Shown: positions 37,873-45,983 of the stretch, one piece after another
How the letters are laid out: each line of letters opens with the position of its first letter
Numbering within the stretch: the first letter of the stretch is position 1
Source of the DNA: Pediococcus cellicola
Lineage (GTDB): Bacteria > Bacillota > Bacilli > Lactobacillales > Lactobacillaceae
DNA length: 64,000 nucleotides
Assembly (NCBI RefSeq): GCF_001438655.1
Contig: NZ_JQBR01000006.1
Span: forward strand, 61,115 to 125,114
Direction: 5' to 3'
Notes under the pieces: model-generated
Told to the model about the DNA's origin: nothing
Database searches by the model: none
What the model saw: the letters and a program-made list of their open reading frames with translations, nothing else
Made by a program: the position numbers and the translations under genes

Positions 37873-38003
37873 TTGCATAAATTAGTTAAAGGTGTAAACT
37901 ATATATCGTGTTATTTTTTCAAATACGCTAACTTTCCTGAATCCCCTCCTGGAATTTAAGAAAGTTATAGCCTCACTACCCTGTAATTAGTGAGGCTTTT
38001 TTT
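37873..38003 (+). ncRNA. Candidate small RNA with CCCCTCC (anti-SD) loop, including its promoter and terminator
   Basis: Promoter-like TTGCAT (37873-37878), 16-bp spacer, TAAACT (37895-37900) predicts a start near 37907. The RNA would contain hairpin AACTTTC/GAAAGTT (37930-37966), whose loop holds CCCCTCCT (37943-37950), complementary to a Shine-Dalgarno sequence, and then a terminator GCCTCACTA/TAGTGAGGC (37970-37996) with seven Ts. Length about 97 nt, no ORF. This layout, with a C-rich loop and a terminator, is seen in RsaE/RoxS and csRNA-type regulators, but I do not claim homology. Confidence 0.55.
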
Positions 38004-38136
38004 GTGTCAAAAATTTGGTAAAATTATTGTCAAATTATGGTATATAACACATTTTTAATCTAGGTGGTTTGTCTAAATGGGTGCCAGTATATGTCCATTT
38101 AAAATTCAGCTGATTTTGTTTGTGCCGTTTTAGGTA

Positions 38137-38183
38137 TAAAAAAAGCTATATCACCATCATTGTTAGAACGATGGTAATATAGC
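38137..38183 (-). terminator. Terminator of the tRNA-Arg gene
   Basis: On the minus strand GCTATATTACCATC pairs with GATGGTGATATAGC and is followed by seven Ts; it lies 46 bp beyond the tRNA 3' end. Confidence 0.75.
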
Positions 38184-38228
38184 GGGGCCGAATTTCAGGT
38201 TAGAAAATGTCGCAAAATAATCATTTAT

Positions 38229-38301
38229 GTCCCCGGTGAGACTTGAACTCACAACCTATCGCTTAGGAGGCGATTGCTCTATCCAGTTGAGCCACGAGGA
38301 C
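38229..38301 (-). tRNA. tRNA-Arg, anticodon CCT
   Basis: 73 nt without encoded CCA. On the minus strand the acceptor stem is GTCCTCG/CGGGGAC (with one T-G pair), the anticodon arm is ATCGC-CTCCTAA-GCGAT so the anticodon is CCT, and the T arm GTGAG-TTCAAGT-CTCAC carries the usual TTCAA. Reads AGG codons. Own terminator at 38137-38183. Confidence 0.95.
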
Positions 38302-38401
38302 CTGTTACCTTTCGTATTTTCCCATAAAATTAGTGGATAATCAAGGTGACCCAAATTGAAAAAGTGATTTTCTGAGCTTTTTTGAGTTTAATCGACAAAA
38401 C

Positions 38402-38443
38402 TTGATCGCAATCAATTTCAAACTTGTCTTTTGCGGCTATATT
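38402..38443 (+). promoter_or_regulatory. FNR/Flp-type box and promoter of the metal ATPase gene
   Basis: TTGATCGCAATCAA (38402-38415) equals the FNR consensus TTGAT-N4-ATCAA. Its centre lies 29.5 bp upstream of a TATATT -10 (38438-38443), which puts it near -41.5, the class II activator position. The same box and spacing occur at 40376-40417. Confidence 0.75.
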
Positions 38444-38479
38444 AGACTTATCAAATAAAGGCAAGGGGATAAAAAGATC

Positions 38480-40354
38480 ATGATGAAATTCGAACAGGTT
38501 GTTCAAAAAAATGTGAATGCTATTACGTGGACATCAGCTGCATTAATTGTAATCGGCTTTTTAGGGGAGACAATGGGGCTACAACTAGTTTATACAGTTG
38601 CATTTGTTCTAGCTTCCATCATAGCCGCAACGCCGATCATTATTCGCGCTGTGGAAGCTTTAAAGGTTCGTGTGATTGGCATTGAATTATTAGTCAGTAT
38701 TGCAGTCGTAGGGGCTTTTGTCATTCAGGAATTCAATGAATCCGCCATTGTGACTTTCTTATTTTTGTTCGGCAGTTTCTTGGAAGCTAAGACATTGGCT
38801 AAAACGCGAGAATCAATCAAAACGTTGACCGAAATGGCACCGACCACGGCTGAGGTGGTTCAAGCAGATGGTTCAATTGAAGAAACGGATGTCGATGATG
38901 TCGATGAAGGCGATATTGTTTTAGTGAAAACAGGCGGTCAGGTCCCAATTGATGGCGATATTGTTGAAGGTTCGGGCTATTTAAACGAAGCAAGTGTCAC
39001 CGGAGAATCCAAACTGGTTAGCAAGCAAGAATCTGACAGTGTTTATTCTGGAACTATTTTAGATAACGGAACCTTAAAAGTGAAAGCCACCAAAGTTGGC
39101 GATGATACCACGTTTGCCAAAATAGTGGAATTAGTCGAAGATGCTCAAGATACGAAATCTCATGCAGAGAAATTTATCGATCAATTTGCGAAGTACTATA
39201 CGCCAGCCGTTTTGATTTTAGCTTTATTAGTGGGCTTCATTTCACGAGATTTTCGTTTAGCCATCACGGTTCTGGTACTTGGATGCCCTGGAGCCCTAGT
39301 CATTGGTGCGCCGGTATCCAACGTAGCCGGGATTGGAAATGGTGCTAAAAATGGGGTGCTTATTAAGGGTGGTGAGGTTGTAGACACCTTTGCCAAAATA
39401 GATACCTTAGTCTTTGATAAAACCGGAACTTTAACGAAAGGGCACACAGAGGTTTCGGATATGAAGAGCTATACGCCAGAACAATCCCAAGCGTTGGCTT
39501 ATGCCGCAAAACTTGAAAGTCAATCGGATCATCCTTTAGGCAAGGCGATCACTACTTATGCCCAAAAGAATCAAATTGCGTTTCAAGATTTGCAAGTTAC
39601 AGAAAATAATACAATCAAGGGTCAAGGAATTGAAGCCCAGATTGCAGGTCATCAGATTTTGGTGGGAAATCAGAAATTGTTAACCAGTCAGCAACTCGAA
39701 TTAAGTGCGCAAGAAGTTAGTGACTTGCAGGCCTTACAAGCTACTGGAAGTTCTACGGTGATTGTGGCTGTAGACCATCAGGTGCAGTTAATCATTGGGG
39801 TTTCAGATGTGATTCGCGATAATGTTAAGGAAAACTTGGCCGCGCTAAAGCAACTTGGCATCAAGAAATTAGTAATGTTGACTGGCGATAACGAAATCAC
39901 CGCAAAACACGTAGCCACTCAGTTAGGCATTGATGAAGTGCATGCTAACTTACTTCCTGAAAACAAGGTTACCTTTGTGAAACAACTCAAAGATGCGGGT
40001 CATAAAGTAGCATTTGTGGGTGACGGTATTAACGATAGTCCTTCAATTGCGACTGCAGATATTGGTATTGCGATGGGTGGTGGAACGGATGTCGCGATCG
40101 AAACCTCTGACATTGTTCTAATGCAGTCCAGTTTCCAAGAACTCGTCCATGCTTATGGGCTAGCTAAGAAGACAGTTGCCAATACACGTCAAAATATTAC
40201 GATTGCGATTGGTACAGTTATCTTTTTGCTCATTGGTTTGATTTTCGGGTATATTTATATGGCAAGTGGGATGTTTGTGCATGAAGCCAGTATCTTAGTG
40301 GTTATTTTCAATGCGATGCGCCTCATTCGTTACCGTGCACTTACCGAAAAATAA
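38480..40354 (+). CDS. Heavy-metal translocating P1B-type ATPase with CPG motif
   Basis: Metal efflux pump. 624 aa, six to eight membrane segments, no N-terminal metal-binding domain. Actuator TGES near residue 177, phosphorylation DKTGTLTKG with Asp 313, GDGINDSP hinge, and last-helix HEASILVVIFNAMRLIRY. The membrane metal site reads C269-P270-G271, not CPC, CPH or SPC, so specificity (Zn, Cd, Co or other) is uncertain. The HMA domain is encoded apart at 40476. Expression is probably controlled by the FNR-type box upstream. Confidence 0.9.
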   Translation: MMKFEQVVQKNVNAITWTSAALIVIGFLGETMGLQLVYTVAFVLASIIAATPIIIRAVEALKVRVIGIELLVSIAVVGAFVIQEFNESAIVTFLFLFGSFLEAKTLAKTRESIKTLTEMAPTTAEVVQADGSIEETDVDDVDEGDIVLVKTGGQVPIDGDIVEGSGYLNEASVTGESKLVSKQESDSVYSGTILDNGTLKVKATKVGDDTTFAKIVELVEDAQDTKSHAEKFIDQFAKYYTPAVLILALLVGFISRDFRLAITVLVLGCPGALVIGAPVSNVAGIGNGAKNGVLIKGGEVVDTFAKIDTLVFDKTGTLTKGHTEVSDMKSYTPEQSQALAYAAKLESQSDHPLGKAITTYAQKNQIAFQDLQVTENNTIKGQGIEAQIAGHQILVGNQKLLTSQQLELSAQEVSDLQALQATGSSTVIVAVDHQVQLIIGVSDVIRDNVKENLAALKQLGIKKLVMLTGDNEITAKHVATQLGIDEVHANLLPENKVTFVKQLKDAGHKVAFVGDGINDSPSIATADIGIAMGGGTDVAIETSDIVLMQSSFQELVHAYGLAKKTVANTRQNITIAIGTVIFLLIGLIFGYIYMASGMFVHEASILVVIFNAMRLIRYRALTEK

Positions 40355-40375
40355 ATCAAAAAGAGTTATCAAAAC

Positions 40376-40417
40376 TTGATCGGCATCAATTTTTAATTAA
40401 CAAAGCCACGTTATACT
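40376..40417 (+). promoter_or_regulatory. FNR/Flp-type box and promoter of the HMA protein gene
   Basis: TTGATCGGCATCAA (40376-40389) with its centre again 29.5 bp before a TATACT -10 (40412-40417). Identical geometry to 38402-38443 argues that both genes are switched on by one CRP/FNR-family protein. Confidence 0.75.
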
Positions 40418-40475
40418 TTAAGCATAGCAATTAGGAAAAAGCTTTTAGCTAAAAAAATCATAGGAGGTTTTTAAA

Positions 40476-40709
40476 ATGACAAAAGCAGTTTTACAATTAG
40501 GTGCATTAACTTGCCCATCATGTATGCAAAAGATTCAGGGTGCGTTGGAAAAACAAGCTGGGGTTCAAAAGGTTAAGGTCCTGTTCAATGCCAGTAAGGT
40601 AAAACTCGAATTTGATGACAGTGCCAATACCGCTGATGCGTTAGCTGAAGTTGTTAAAAAACTTGGCTATGAGGTCAAAAGTGTTAAGGTTAAACAGCCA
40701 GCCGAATAA
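40476..40709 (+). CDS. HMA-domain metallochaperone (CopZ-like)
   Basis: 77 aa, a single heavy-metal-associated ferredoxin-like domain. The metal site is LTCPSCMQKI, CxxC, followed by GVQKVKVLFNASKVKLEFD. It is likely the missing N-terminal domain of the neighbouring ATPase, supplied as a separate protein. AGGAGG ribosome binding site 8 nt before the ATG; own FNR-type promoter and terminator. Confidence 0.9.
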   Translation: MTKAVLQLGALTCPSCMQKIQGALEKQAGVQKVKVLFNASKVKLEFDDSANTADALAEVVKKLGYEVKSVKVKQPAE

Positions 40710-40720
40710 GAAACTAAAAT

Positions 40721-40764
40721 AAGCTTCATCCTGCTAATTCAGAACTACAGGATGAAGCTTTTTG
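40721..40764 (+). terminator. Intrinsic terminator
   Basis: AAGCTTCATCCTG / CAGGATGAAGCTT with a 14-nt loop and a T run. Confidence 0.85.
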
Positions 40765-40884
40765 TAGCGTACTAGCATTAATTTTAGTGTGGATTATGCT
40801 AATCACAGATGAGTGATGTCACGCTGGCGCCTATTGAAAACGATCATTTTGCGTGGTATAGTACTTTAGTAATTAAAAACGAAA

Positions 40885-40995
40885 TGCATATATAAACGCC
40901 ATAATAAGGATGGCGAGTTTCTACCCAGAACCGTAAATTCTGGACTATACGCAATAAACTCATCAAACGATGTCTATTTGCGGACATCGTTTTTG
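40885..40995 (+). promoter_or_regulatory. Purine riboswitch, guanine class, with terminator platform
   Basis: Aptamer at about 40885-40953: P2 CGCCAT/ATGGCG, J2/3 GAGTTTCTACC, P3 CCAGAA/TTCTGG, J3/1 GGACTATA. The base that pairs with the ligand is C (40945), which selects guanine or hypoxanthine rather than adenine. Expression platform: AAACGATGTC (40965-40974) pairs with GACATCGTTT (40983-40992) followed by Ts, a terminator expected when ligand is bound. It governs the permease that follows. Confidence 0.9.
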
Positions 40996-41034
40996 TTTTA
41001 CTGTGATATGGATATATGCCTAGGAGGCAATGAG

Positions 41035-42381
41035 TTGGTTTCAAAAGAAGAATGGGCACAAGAGCAGCTTGATTTCGACGCAGGAGAGGGTGTTCCACAG
41101 GAAAATTCAACGTCAACGGTGCATGCCGCAGTTTTAGGGTTGCAGCATTTATTGACGATGTACTCGGGAGATGTCATGGTGCCTCTCTTGATCGGGGCGA
41201 TTGTACATTTTACAGCTACCCAGATGGCACTGTTGATTTCAATGGATTTATTCATGTGTGGGGTTGCCACGTTACTGCAAGTTCACCGAACACGCTTAGT
41301 TGGGATTGGGTTGCCTGTCGTTTTAGGATGCGCGGTTCAAGTGATTACCCCACTTGGGACAATCGGCAAAGATCTTGGTATCACAACGATGTATGGAGCT
41401 ATTATTATTTCCGGATTATTTGTTTTATTGATGAGCGGAATTTTTTCGAAAATGCGCAAACTTTTTCCACCGGTTGTGACCGGGTCTTTAATTATTGTCA
41501 TTGGTTTCACCTTGATGCCCGTCGCAATTACTGATTTAGGCGGAGGAACCGTTAGTGCCCATGACTTTGGGTCATTCAATAATTTATTGGTTGGCGGTTT
41601 TACTTTAGCGGTGATCATTGCGGTTAACGTTTGGGGAAGAGGATTTGTGCGGTCCATTGCCGTTTTAATTGGTTTAGTGGCCGGGACAGCCTTATCAGGT
41701 GCTTTAGGGATGATCAAGTTAAGCACTGTCTCCCAAAGTGGTTGGTTCCGTTTTCCAGAACCCTTCATGTTTGGAGTACCACACTTTGAGTGGTCTTCAT
41801 CCGTTACCATGATCTTAATTGCTTTGACTACCATGATTGAGTCGACCGGTGTGTTCTTTGCCTTGGGTGATATGACGCATCGTAATTTAACGGGTGATGA
41901 TCTTAAACGAGGCTACCGAGCAGAAGGAATTGCCCAGATCTTAGGCGGCATTTTCAATACCTTTCCTTACTCGACATTTTCAGAAAATGTGGGTGTGGTT
42001 CAATTTTCTGGGGTCAAAACACGAAAACCTATTTACTTTGCGGGCTTGTTTTTACTTATTTTAGGTTTATTGCCAAAAGTAGGGGCTTTGGCCACAGTTG
42101 TCCCAACGCCAGTTTTAGGCGGCGCAATGCTAGTCATGTTTGGTACGGTAGGCTTACAGGGGGTCCGAATTCTTAAGACGGTTAACTTTGATGATAGTCG
42201 CAACTTGATTGTGGCGGCTGTCTCCATTGGTGCCGGTTTGGGTGTTTCGAGTGTGCCTAGTATTTTCCAAGCTTTGCCTGCTGAACTTTATCTTATTTTA
42301 GGTAATGGGGTTGTGGTGACAAGTATTGTCGCAGTTGTCTTAAATCTAATCTTTAAATTTCAAAAACAAACAACAAATTAA
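41035..42381 (+). CDS. pbuX: Xanthine/guanine permease of the NCS2 family
   Basis: Imports xanthine or related purines by proton symport. 448 aa, about 12-14 membrane segments; QHLLTMYSGDVMVPLLIG at the N-terminus and NTFPYSTFSENVGVV in the second half are NCS2 signatures, the latter containing substrate-binding residues. I use TTG 41035, 7 nt after AGGAGG; frames open further upstream would place that site inside the gene. Regulation by the guanine-class riboswitch supports a purine, not uracil, substrate. Confidence 0.9.
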   Translation: MVSKEEWAQEQLDFDAGEGVPQENSTSTVHAAVLGLQHLLTMYSGDVMVPLLIGAIVHFTATQMALLISMDLFMCGVATLLQVHRTRLVGIGLPVVLGCAVQVITPLGTIGKDLGITTMYGAIIISGLFVLLMSGIFSKMRKLFPPVVTGSLIIVIGFTLMPVAITDLGGGTVSAHDFGSFNNLLVGGFTLAVIIAVNVWGRGFVRSIAVLIGLVAGTALSGALGMIKLSTVSQSGWFRFPEPFMFGVPHFEWSSSVTMILIALTTMIESTGVFFALGDMTHRNLTGDDLKRGYRAEGIAQILGGIFNTFPYSTFSENVGVVQFSGVKTRKPIYFAGLFLLILGLLPKVGALATVVPTPVLGGAMLVMFGTVGLQGVRILKTVNFDDSRNLIVAAVSIGAGLGVSSVPSIFQALPAELYLILGNGVVVTSIVAVVLNLIFKFQKQTTN

Positions 42382-42436
42382 AAAAATTCGCGAATTTCAT
42401 TTTTTCAAAAAAGAAAATGATTTTCGCGAATTTTTT
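42382..42436. terminator. Bidirectional terminator between pbuX and pepS
   Basis: AAAAAATTCGCGAA pairs with TTCGCGAATTTTTT, with a long AT-rich inner stem; serves both convergent genes. Confidence 0.8.
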
Positions 42437-42450
42437 AGTTATAAGCTGTT

Positions 42451-43689
42451 TTAGTTTACCCAATTACCATCTCTAAAAATAGGAATCACGGTTCCATCAG
42501 CTTTAATGCCATCGATGTTCATTTGGTTGGAACCGACCATGAAATCGACGTGCACCTGGCTATTGTTGATGCCATGTGCTGCTAATTGTTCAGGCGTCAT
42601 TTTGGTGCCATTTGCCAGATTGAAAGGATAGGCTTGTCCTAGTGCCATGTGATCAGAAGCATTTTCATCAAATAAAGTATTGAAAAAAACGATTCCTGAC
42701 TGTGAAATTGGGGATTGATCAGGCACTAGAGATACTTCACCAAGGGAGCGTGAACCGGCATCCGTATCTAACAAATGATTCAAAACGTCTTCACCCTGGC
42801 CAGCTTGGGCGTTAATCACCTGACCAGCTTTAAACGTTAACTGAAGATCCTTTAAAATTGTGCCGCCGTAGCTTAACGGACGTGTCGAAACGACGATACC
42901 ATCAATGCGACGATTATCAGGCGCTGTAAATACTTCTTCAGTAGGCATGTTAGGTACAAAGAAATTACCTTGTGCATCGTGACTCCCAGCCGCCTCCCAA
43001 ATATGATTTTTAGGTAGGCCAACGCGAAGATTTGTTTTAGAGCTTTGATAGTGGAGTTCATCGAATTGTTGGGCGTTCAACCAATCAGCGTGTTGATTAA
43101 GTTCTGCAATTTTAGTTTGCCAAGCAGCTACAGGATCTGGTTGGTCTACCAGCGTGGTTTTGAAAATTTCTGTCCAAAGCCGATCAGCTGCAGCTTGACC
43201 ATGAAGGTCAGAAAAGACTTTTTCGGCCCACGGGATGCCGGCAGCAGAAACCACGAGCCAACTAATGTCATTATTGGTCGTCACTTTCATAATTGGCGCA
43301 CGAGCCTTACCGATGGCTTGATTATGCATGGCAATCCGCTGACTGTCGATGCCAGCAAGTGCGTTGGGATCAGCTGAAATTAAAGAAATGCGACTTACTC
43401 GTTTATCAGCTAATTGTTGGGCACGTTGCCCCACATAAGCCGGCTCTTCTTTTAAGCGACTTTCGGGAGCATGACGTAAGAATTGTCGATTAGTCTCTGT
43501 ATCGGTCCAATCCACAATCACTTCTTGAGCACCTAAACGATAGGCAGAACTAGTAATCAGGTGAACAAGTTGGGCTTGGTCAATGCTTGCTGAGAGGACA
43601 ACGGTTTGTCCGGGTTGGACATTGACCCCAACTTGGGTAATGAGATTGGCATACTTTTTTAAGTTTTGTTCAAAAGTAGTTTTATTCAT
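42451..43689 (-). CDS. pepS: M29-family aminopeptidase (PepS/AmpS)
   Basis: Cytoplasmic metallo-aminopeptidase that releases N-terminal residues from short peptides. 412 aa. The conserved thermophilic aminopeptidase core is visible: NQPGQTVVLSA-like start, EEVFTAPDNRRIDGIVV with metal-site Glu, LGEVSLVPDQSPIS, LFDENASDHMALGQAYP and HVDFMVGSNQMNIDG. Start is ATG 43689, 8 nt after AAGGAGG on the minus strand; a longer frame to 43746 has no site. Confidence 0.92.
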   Translation of the reverse strand: MNKTTFEQNLKKYANLITQVGVNVQPGQTVVLSASIDQAQLVHLITSSAYRLGAQEVIVDWTDTETNRQFLRHAPESRLKEEPAYVGQRAQQLADKRVSRISLISADPNALAGIDSQRIAMHNQAIGKARAPIMKVTTNNDISWLVVSAAGIPWAEKVFSDLHGQAAADRLWTEIFKTTLVDQPDPVAAWQTKIAELNQHADWLNAQQFDELHYQSSKTNLRVGLPKNHIWEAAGSHDAQGNFFVPNMPTEEVFTAPDNRRIDGIVVSTRPLSYGGTILKDLQLTFKAGQVINAQAGQGEDVLNHLLDTDAGSRSLGEVSLVPDQSPISQSGIVFFNTLFDENASDHMALGQAYPFNLANGTKMTPEQLAAHGINNSQVHVDFMVGSNQMNIDGIKADGTVIPIFRDGNWVN

Positions 43690-43864
43690 AGAGAAAACCT
43701 CCTTATTAAGTGAATCTATCGTAGCACAGGCCTCTGCACAAATCATTAAAACTAGTTTGAGATTTTTAGGGCTTAAATATTCCCCTTCGGCGCGTTATAC
43801 TAATTGGGAAGCTTAAAAGTGGGTGGCATCCCATTTTCCATAACTAATCAATAGGAGGCACATT

Positions 43865-44998
43865 TTGAAAAAATTACGTGTGATGACGATTTTTGGGACC
43901 CGCCCAGAAGCCATAAAAATGGCACCCATTATTTTAGAGATGCATAAGCGTCCGGCTGAATTTGAAGCCATTACTGTTGTGACAGCCCAGCATCGTGAAA
44001 TGTTAGACCAAGTTTTAGAAATTTTTAAAATTAGCCCCGATTATGATTTGAATATTATGAAACCGAATCAAACTTTAAGCCAAATTACCAGTCGGGTTTT
44101 AAATAAACTGGATACCATCATTCAAGAAGTCCGGCCGGATGTGATTCTCGTTCATGGAGATACCACGACTACTTTTGCAGCTAGCATCAGCGCTTTTTAC
44201 AATCAAATTCCCTTAGGGCACGTGGAAGCGGGATTACGAACGTGGGATAAGTATTCGCCATATCCGGAAGAAATGAACCGTCAATTAACGGATGTGCTGG
44301 CTGATTTTTATTTTGCGCCTACCACACTAAGCAAGGAAAATTTGTTAAAGGAACATCATCCGGAAACTAACATTGCCATTACGGGAAACACAGCTATTGA
44401 TGCCTTACATGAAACGGTGAGTGAACATTACCATCATGCCGTTTTAGATTTAGTTGCTCCAAATCATCGATTAGTTCTGTTGACCATGCACCGGCGCGAA
44501 AATCAGGGCGAGCCGATGCGGCGCGTCTTTCGTACCATTAAACAGGTTGTCGATACGCACAAAGATGTCGAAGTAATTTATCCCGTTCATCTGAGTCCCA
44601 AGGTCCAACAAGCTGCCCGCGAAGAGCTGGGCGATGACAACCGTATTCATTTAATTGAGCCACTAGATGTGGTTGATTTTCATAACCTATCAGCGCGTAG
44701 CTATTTTATTATGACTGACTCTGGCGGCGTTCAAGAAGAAGCCCCATCCCTAGGCAAGCCGGTCTTAGTCTTGCGTGATGAAACCGAGCGCCCAGAAGGG
44801 GTAACCGCTGGGACGTTGAAGTTAGTGGGTACAGATCCTAAAATAGTGCAGCGAGCGATGGAAGACTTGCTAGACAAGCCGGAGATCTATACACAAATGG
44901 CCGATGCCAAGAATCCATACGGTGATGGGCATGCAGCCACATATATTCTTGATTTCCTTGAACAAAAATTTAAAGATAGTGGAGTTACGAATAAGTGA
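43865..44998 (+). CDS. wecB: UDP-N-acetylglucosamine 2-epimerase (non-hydrolysing)
   Basis: Converts UDP-GlcNAc to UDP-ManNAc for wall polymers. 377 aa GT-B-like fold: TIFGTRPEAIKMAPI, LVHGDTTTTFAASI, GHVEAGLRTWDKYSPYPEE, LLTMHRRENQG, and SGGVQEEAPSLGKPVL are all classical. TTG start 5 nt after GGAGGCA. It overlaps the GtrA-like gene by 4 nt. In lactobacilli UDP-ManNAc typically serves teichoic-acid linkage units. Confidence 0.95.
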   Translation: MKKLRVMTIFGTRPEAIKMAPIILEMHKRPAEFEAITVVTAQHREMLDQVLEIFKISPDYDLNIMKPNQTLSQITSRVLNKLDTIIQEVRPDVILVHGDTTTTFAASISAFYNQIPLGHVEAGLRTWDKYSPYPEEMNRQLTDVLADFYFAPTTLSKENLLKEHHPETNIAITGNTAIDALHETVSEHYHHAVLDLVAPNHRLVLLTMHRRENQGEPMRRVFRTIKQVVDTHKDVEVIYPVHLSPKVQQAAREELGDDNRIHLIEPLDVVDFHNLSARSYFIMTDSGGVQEEAPSLGKPVLVLRDETERPEGVTAGTLKLVGTDPKIVQRAMEDLLDKPEIYTQMADAKNPYGDGHAATYILDFLEQKFKDSGVTNK

Positions 44999-45414
44999 AA
45001 GCTTTAATTAAAAAAAATCAGGCCGTCATTCTTTATTTGGTGTTTGGCGCGTTGACGACAGCCGTTAATATTGGTACTTTTACGATCATTGAATTTACGA
45101 CAGATTGGAATTATCAGATTGGCACCGCCATTGCGTGGGTTTTGTCAGTTTTAGTGGCCTTTTTTACAAATAAAGTTTGGGTATTTAGTTCACATTACAC
45201 GACTTGGTATGCTTTTTGGCGAGAATTAGGTTCGTTTTTCTTTTTCCGACTCCTAAGCTACTTTATGGAAGTTGTGATTATGTGGGTGGGTGTTTCTTTG
45301 CTACACCAAAACGAAATTTTAACTAAATTAGTGGATAACATTGTGGTGGTAATTGTGAACTATGTTTTCAGTAAGTTGATTATATTTAAACAAACGCAAA
45401 TAAAAAAAGATTGA
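44995..45414 (+). CDS. GtrA-family membrane protein
   Basis: 139 aa with four hydrophobic segments: AVILYLVFGALTTAVNIGTF, IAWVLSVLVAFFTNKVWVF, FFRLLSYFMEVVIMWVG and DNIVVVIVNYVFSKLIIF. The NKVWVF and NYVFSKLIIF segments are family hallmarks. GtrA proteins help flip or use lipid-linked sugars in wall glycosylation. GTG start overlapping the wecB stop (GTGA) makes it the second gene of a two-gene operon. Confidence 0.9.
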   Translation: MKALIKKNQAVILYLVFGALTTAVNIGTFTIIEFTTDWNYQIGTAIAWVLSVLVAFFTNKVWVFSSHYTTWYAFWRELGSFFFFRLLSYFMEVVIMWVGVSLLHQNEILTKLVDNIVVVIVNYVFSKLIIFKQTQIKKD

Positions 45415-45436
45415 AACGTTTAGGTTCCAATCTTTT
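45402..45436. terminator. Bidirectional terminator
   Basis: A-run, GATTGAAAC/GTTCCAATC stem with one mismatch, then TTTTT. Separates the convergent GtrA and flavodoxin genes. Confidence 0.75.
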
Positions 45437-45437
45437 T

Positions 45438-45899
45438 CTACTTTTGTGCAGCTTCATAACTATCGACGAGTTTTTTGGCGAAGGTATCCAGTTGCGCTAA
45501 GTCTTCTTCTGATTCGGGAGCTAAGTTGATTTTAACGGGTTCAGCACCTTGTGAGGCATGTGCTTTTTGAAAAGCCTTGCCGAATGCATCGACGGCCACA
45601 CAATAGAACTCTTCGTAAAAAACGTCACCTGAACCAGCGACCCCAAAGATTTTGCCATTAAGGTCTAAATCGGGAAGCTCCTCATAGAAGTCTAGGCCTT
45701 CCTCAGGTAAGGCACCTTCATCATAAGTATAAGGGACAACGACGCAAATATCGTAGTCTTCAAATTCGGCGGCATCTGTTTGAGAGATTTCGGATTCATC
45801 AACCTGCACGCCCAAATCTTCAAGTGCTTCGGTGATGATGTCCGCACAATCTTCGTTATTTCCAGTAATCGTTGCAAAAACAACCTTTGCAGTTGGCAT
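45438..45899 (-). CDS. Flavodoxin
   Basis: FMN electron carrier, 153 aa. VVFATITGNNEDCAD is the phosphate loop (TxTGN), VVPYTYDEG and VAGSGDVFYEEFYCVAVD are the isoalloxazine loops. Strongly acidic as is normal. ATG 45899 with AGAGGA 7 nt upstream; codons further upstream to 45953 are not supported. Confidence 0.9.
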   Translation of the reverse strand: MPTAKVVFATITGNNEDCADIITEALEDLGVQVDESEISQTDAAEFEDYDICVVVPYTYDEGALPEEGLDFYEELPDLDLNGKIFGVAGSGDVFYEEFYCVAVDAFGKAFQKAHASQGAEPVKINLAPESEEDLAQLDTFAKKLVDSYEAAQK

Positions 45900-45983
45900 G
45901 TGAGTTCCTCTTTTCCATATAAGTCCTAAAGAATTATAGCAGACAAACCGCATTTAGTGAATTAATTCCGTCAGGAGGCAAGA

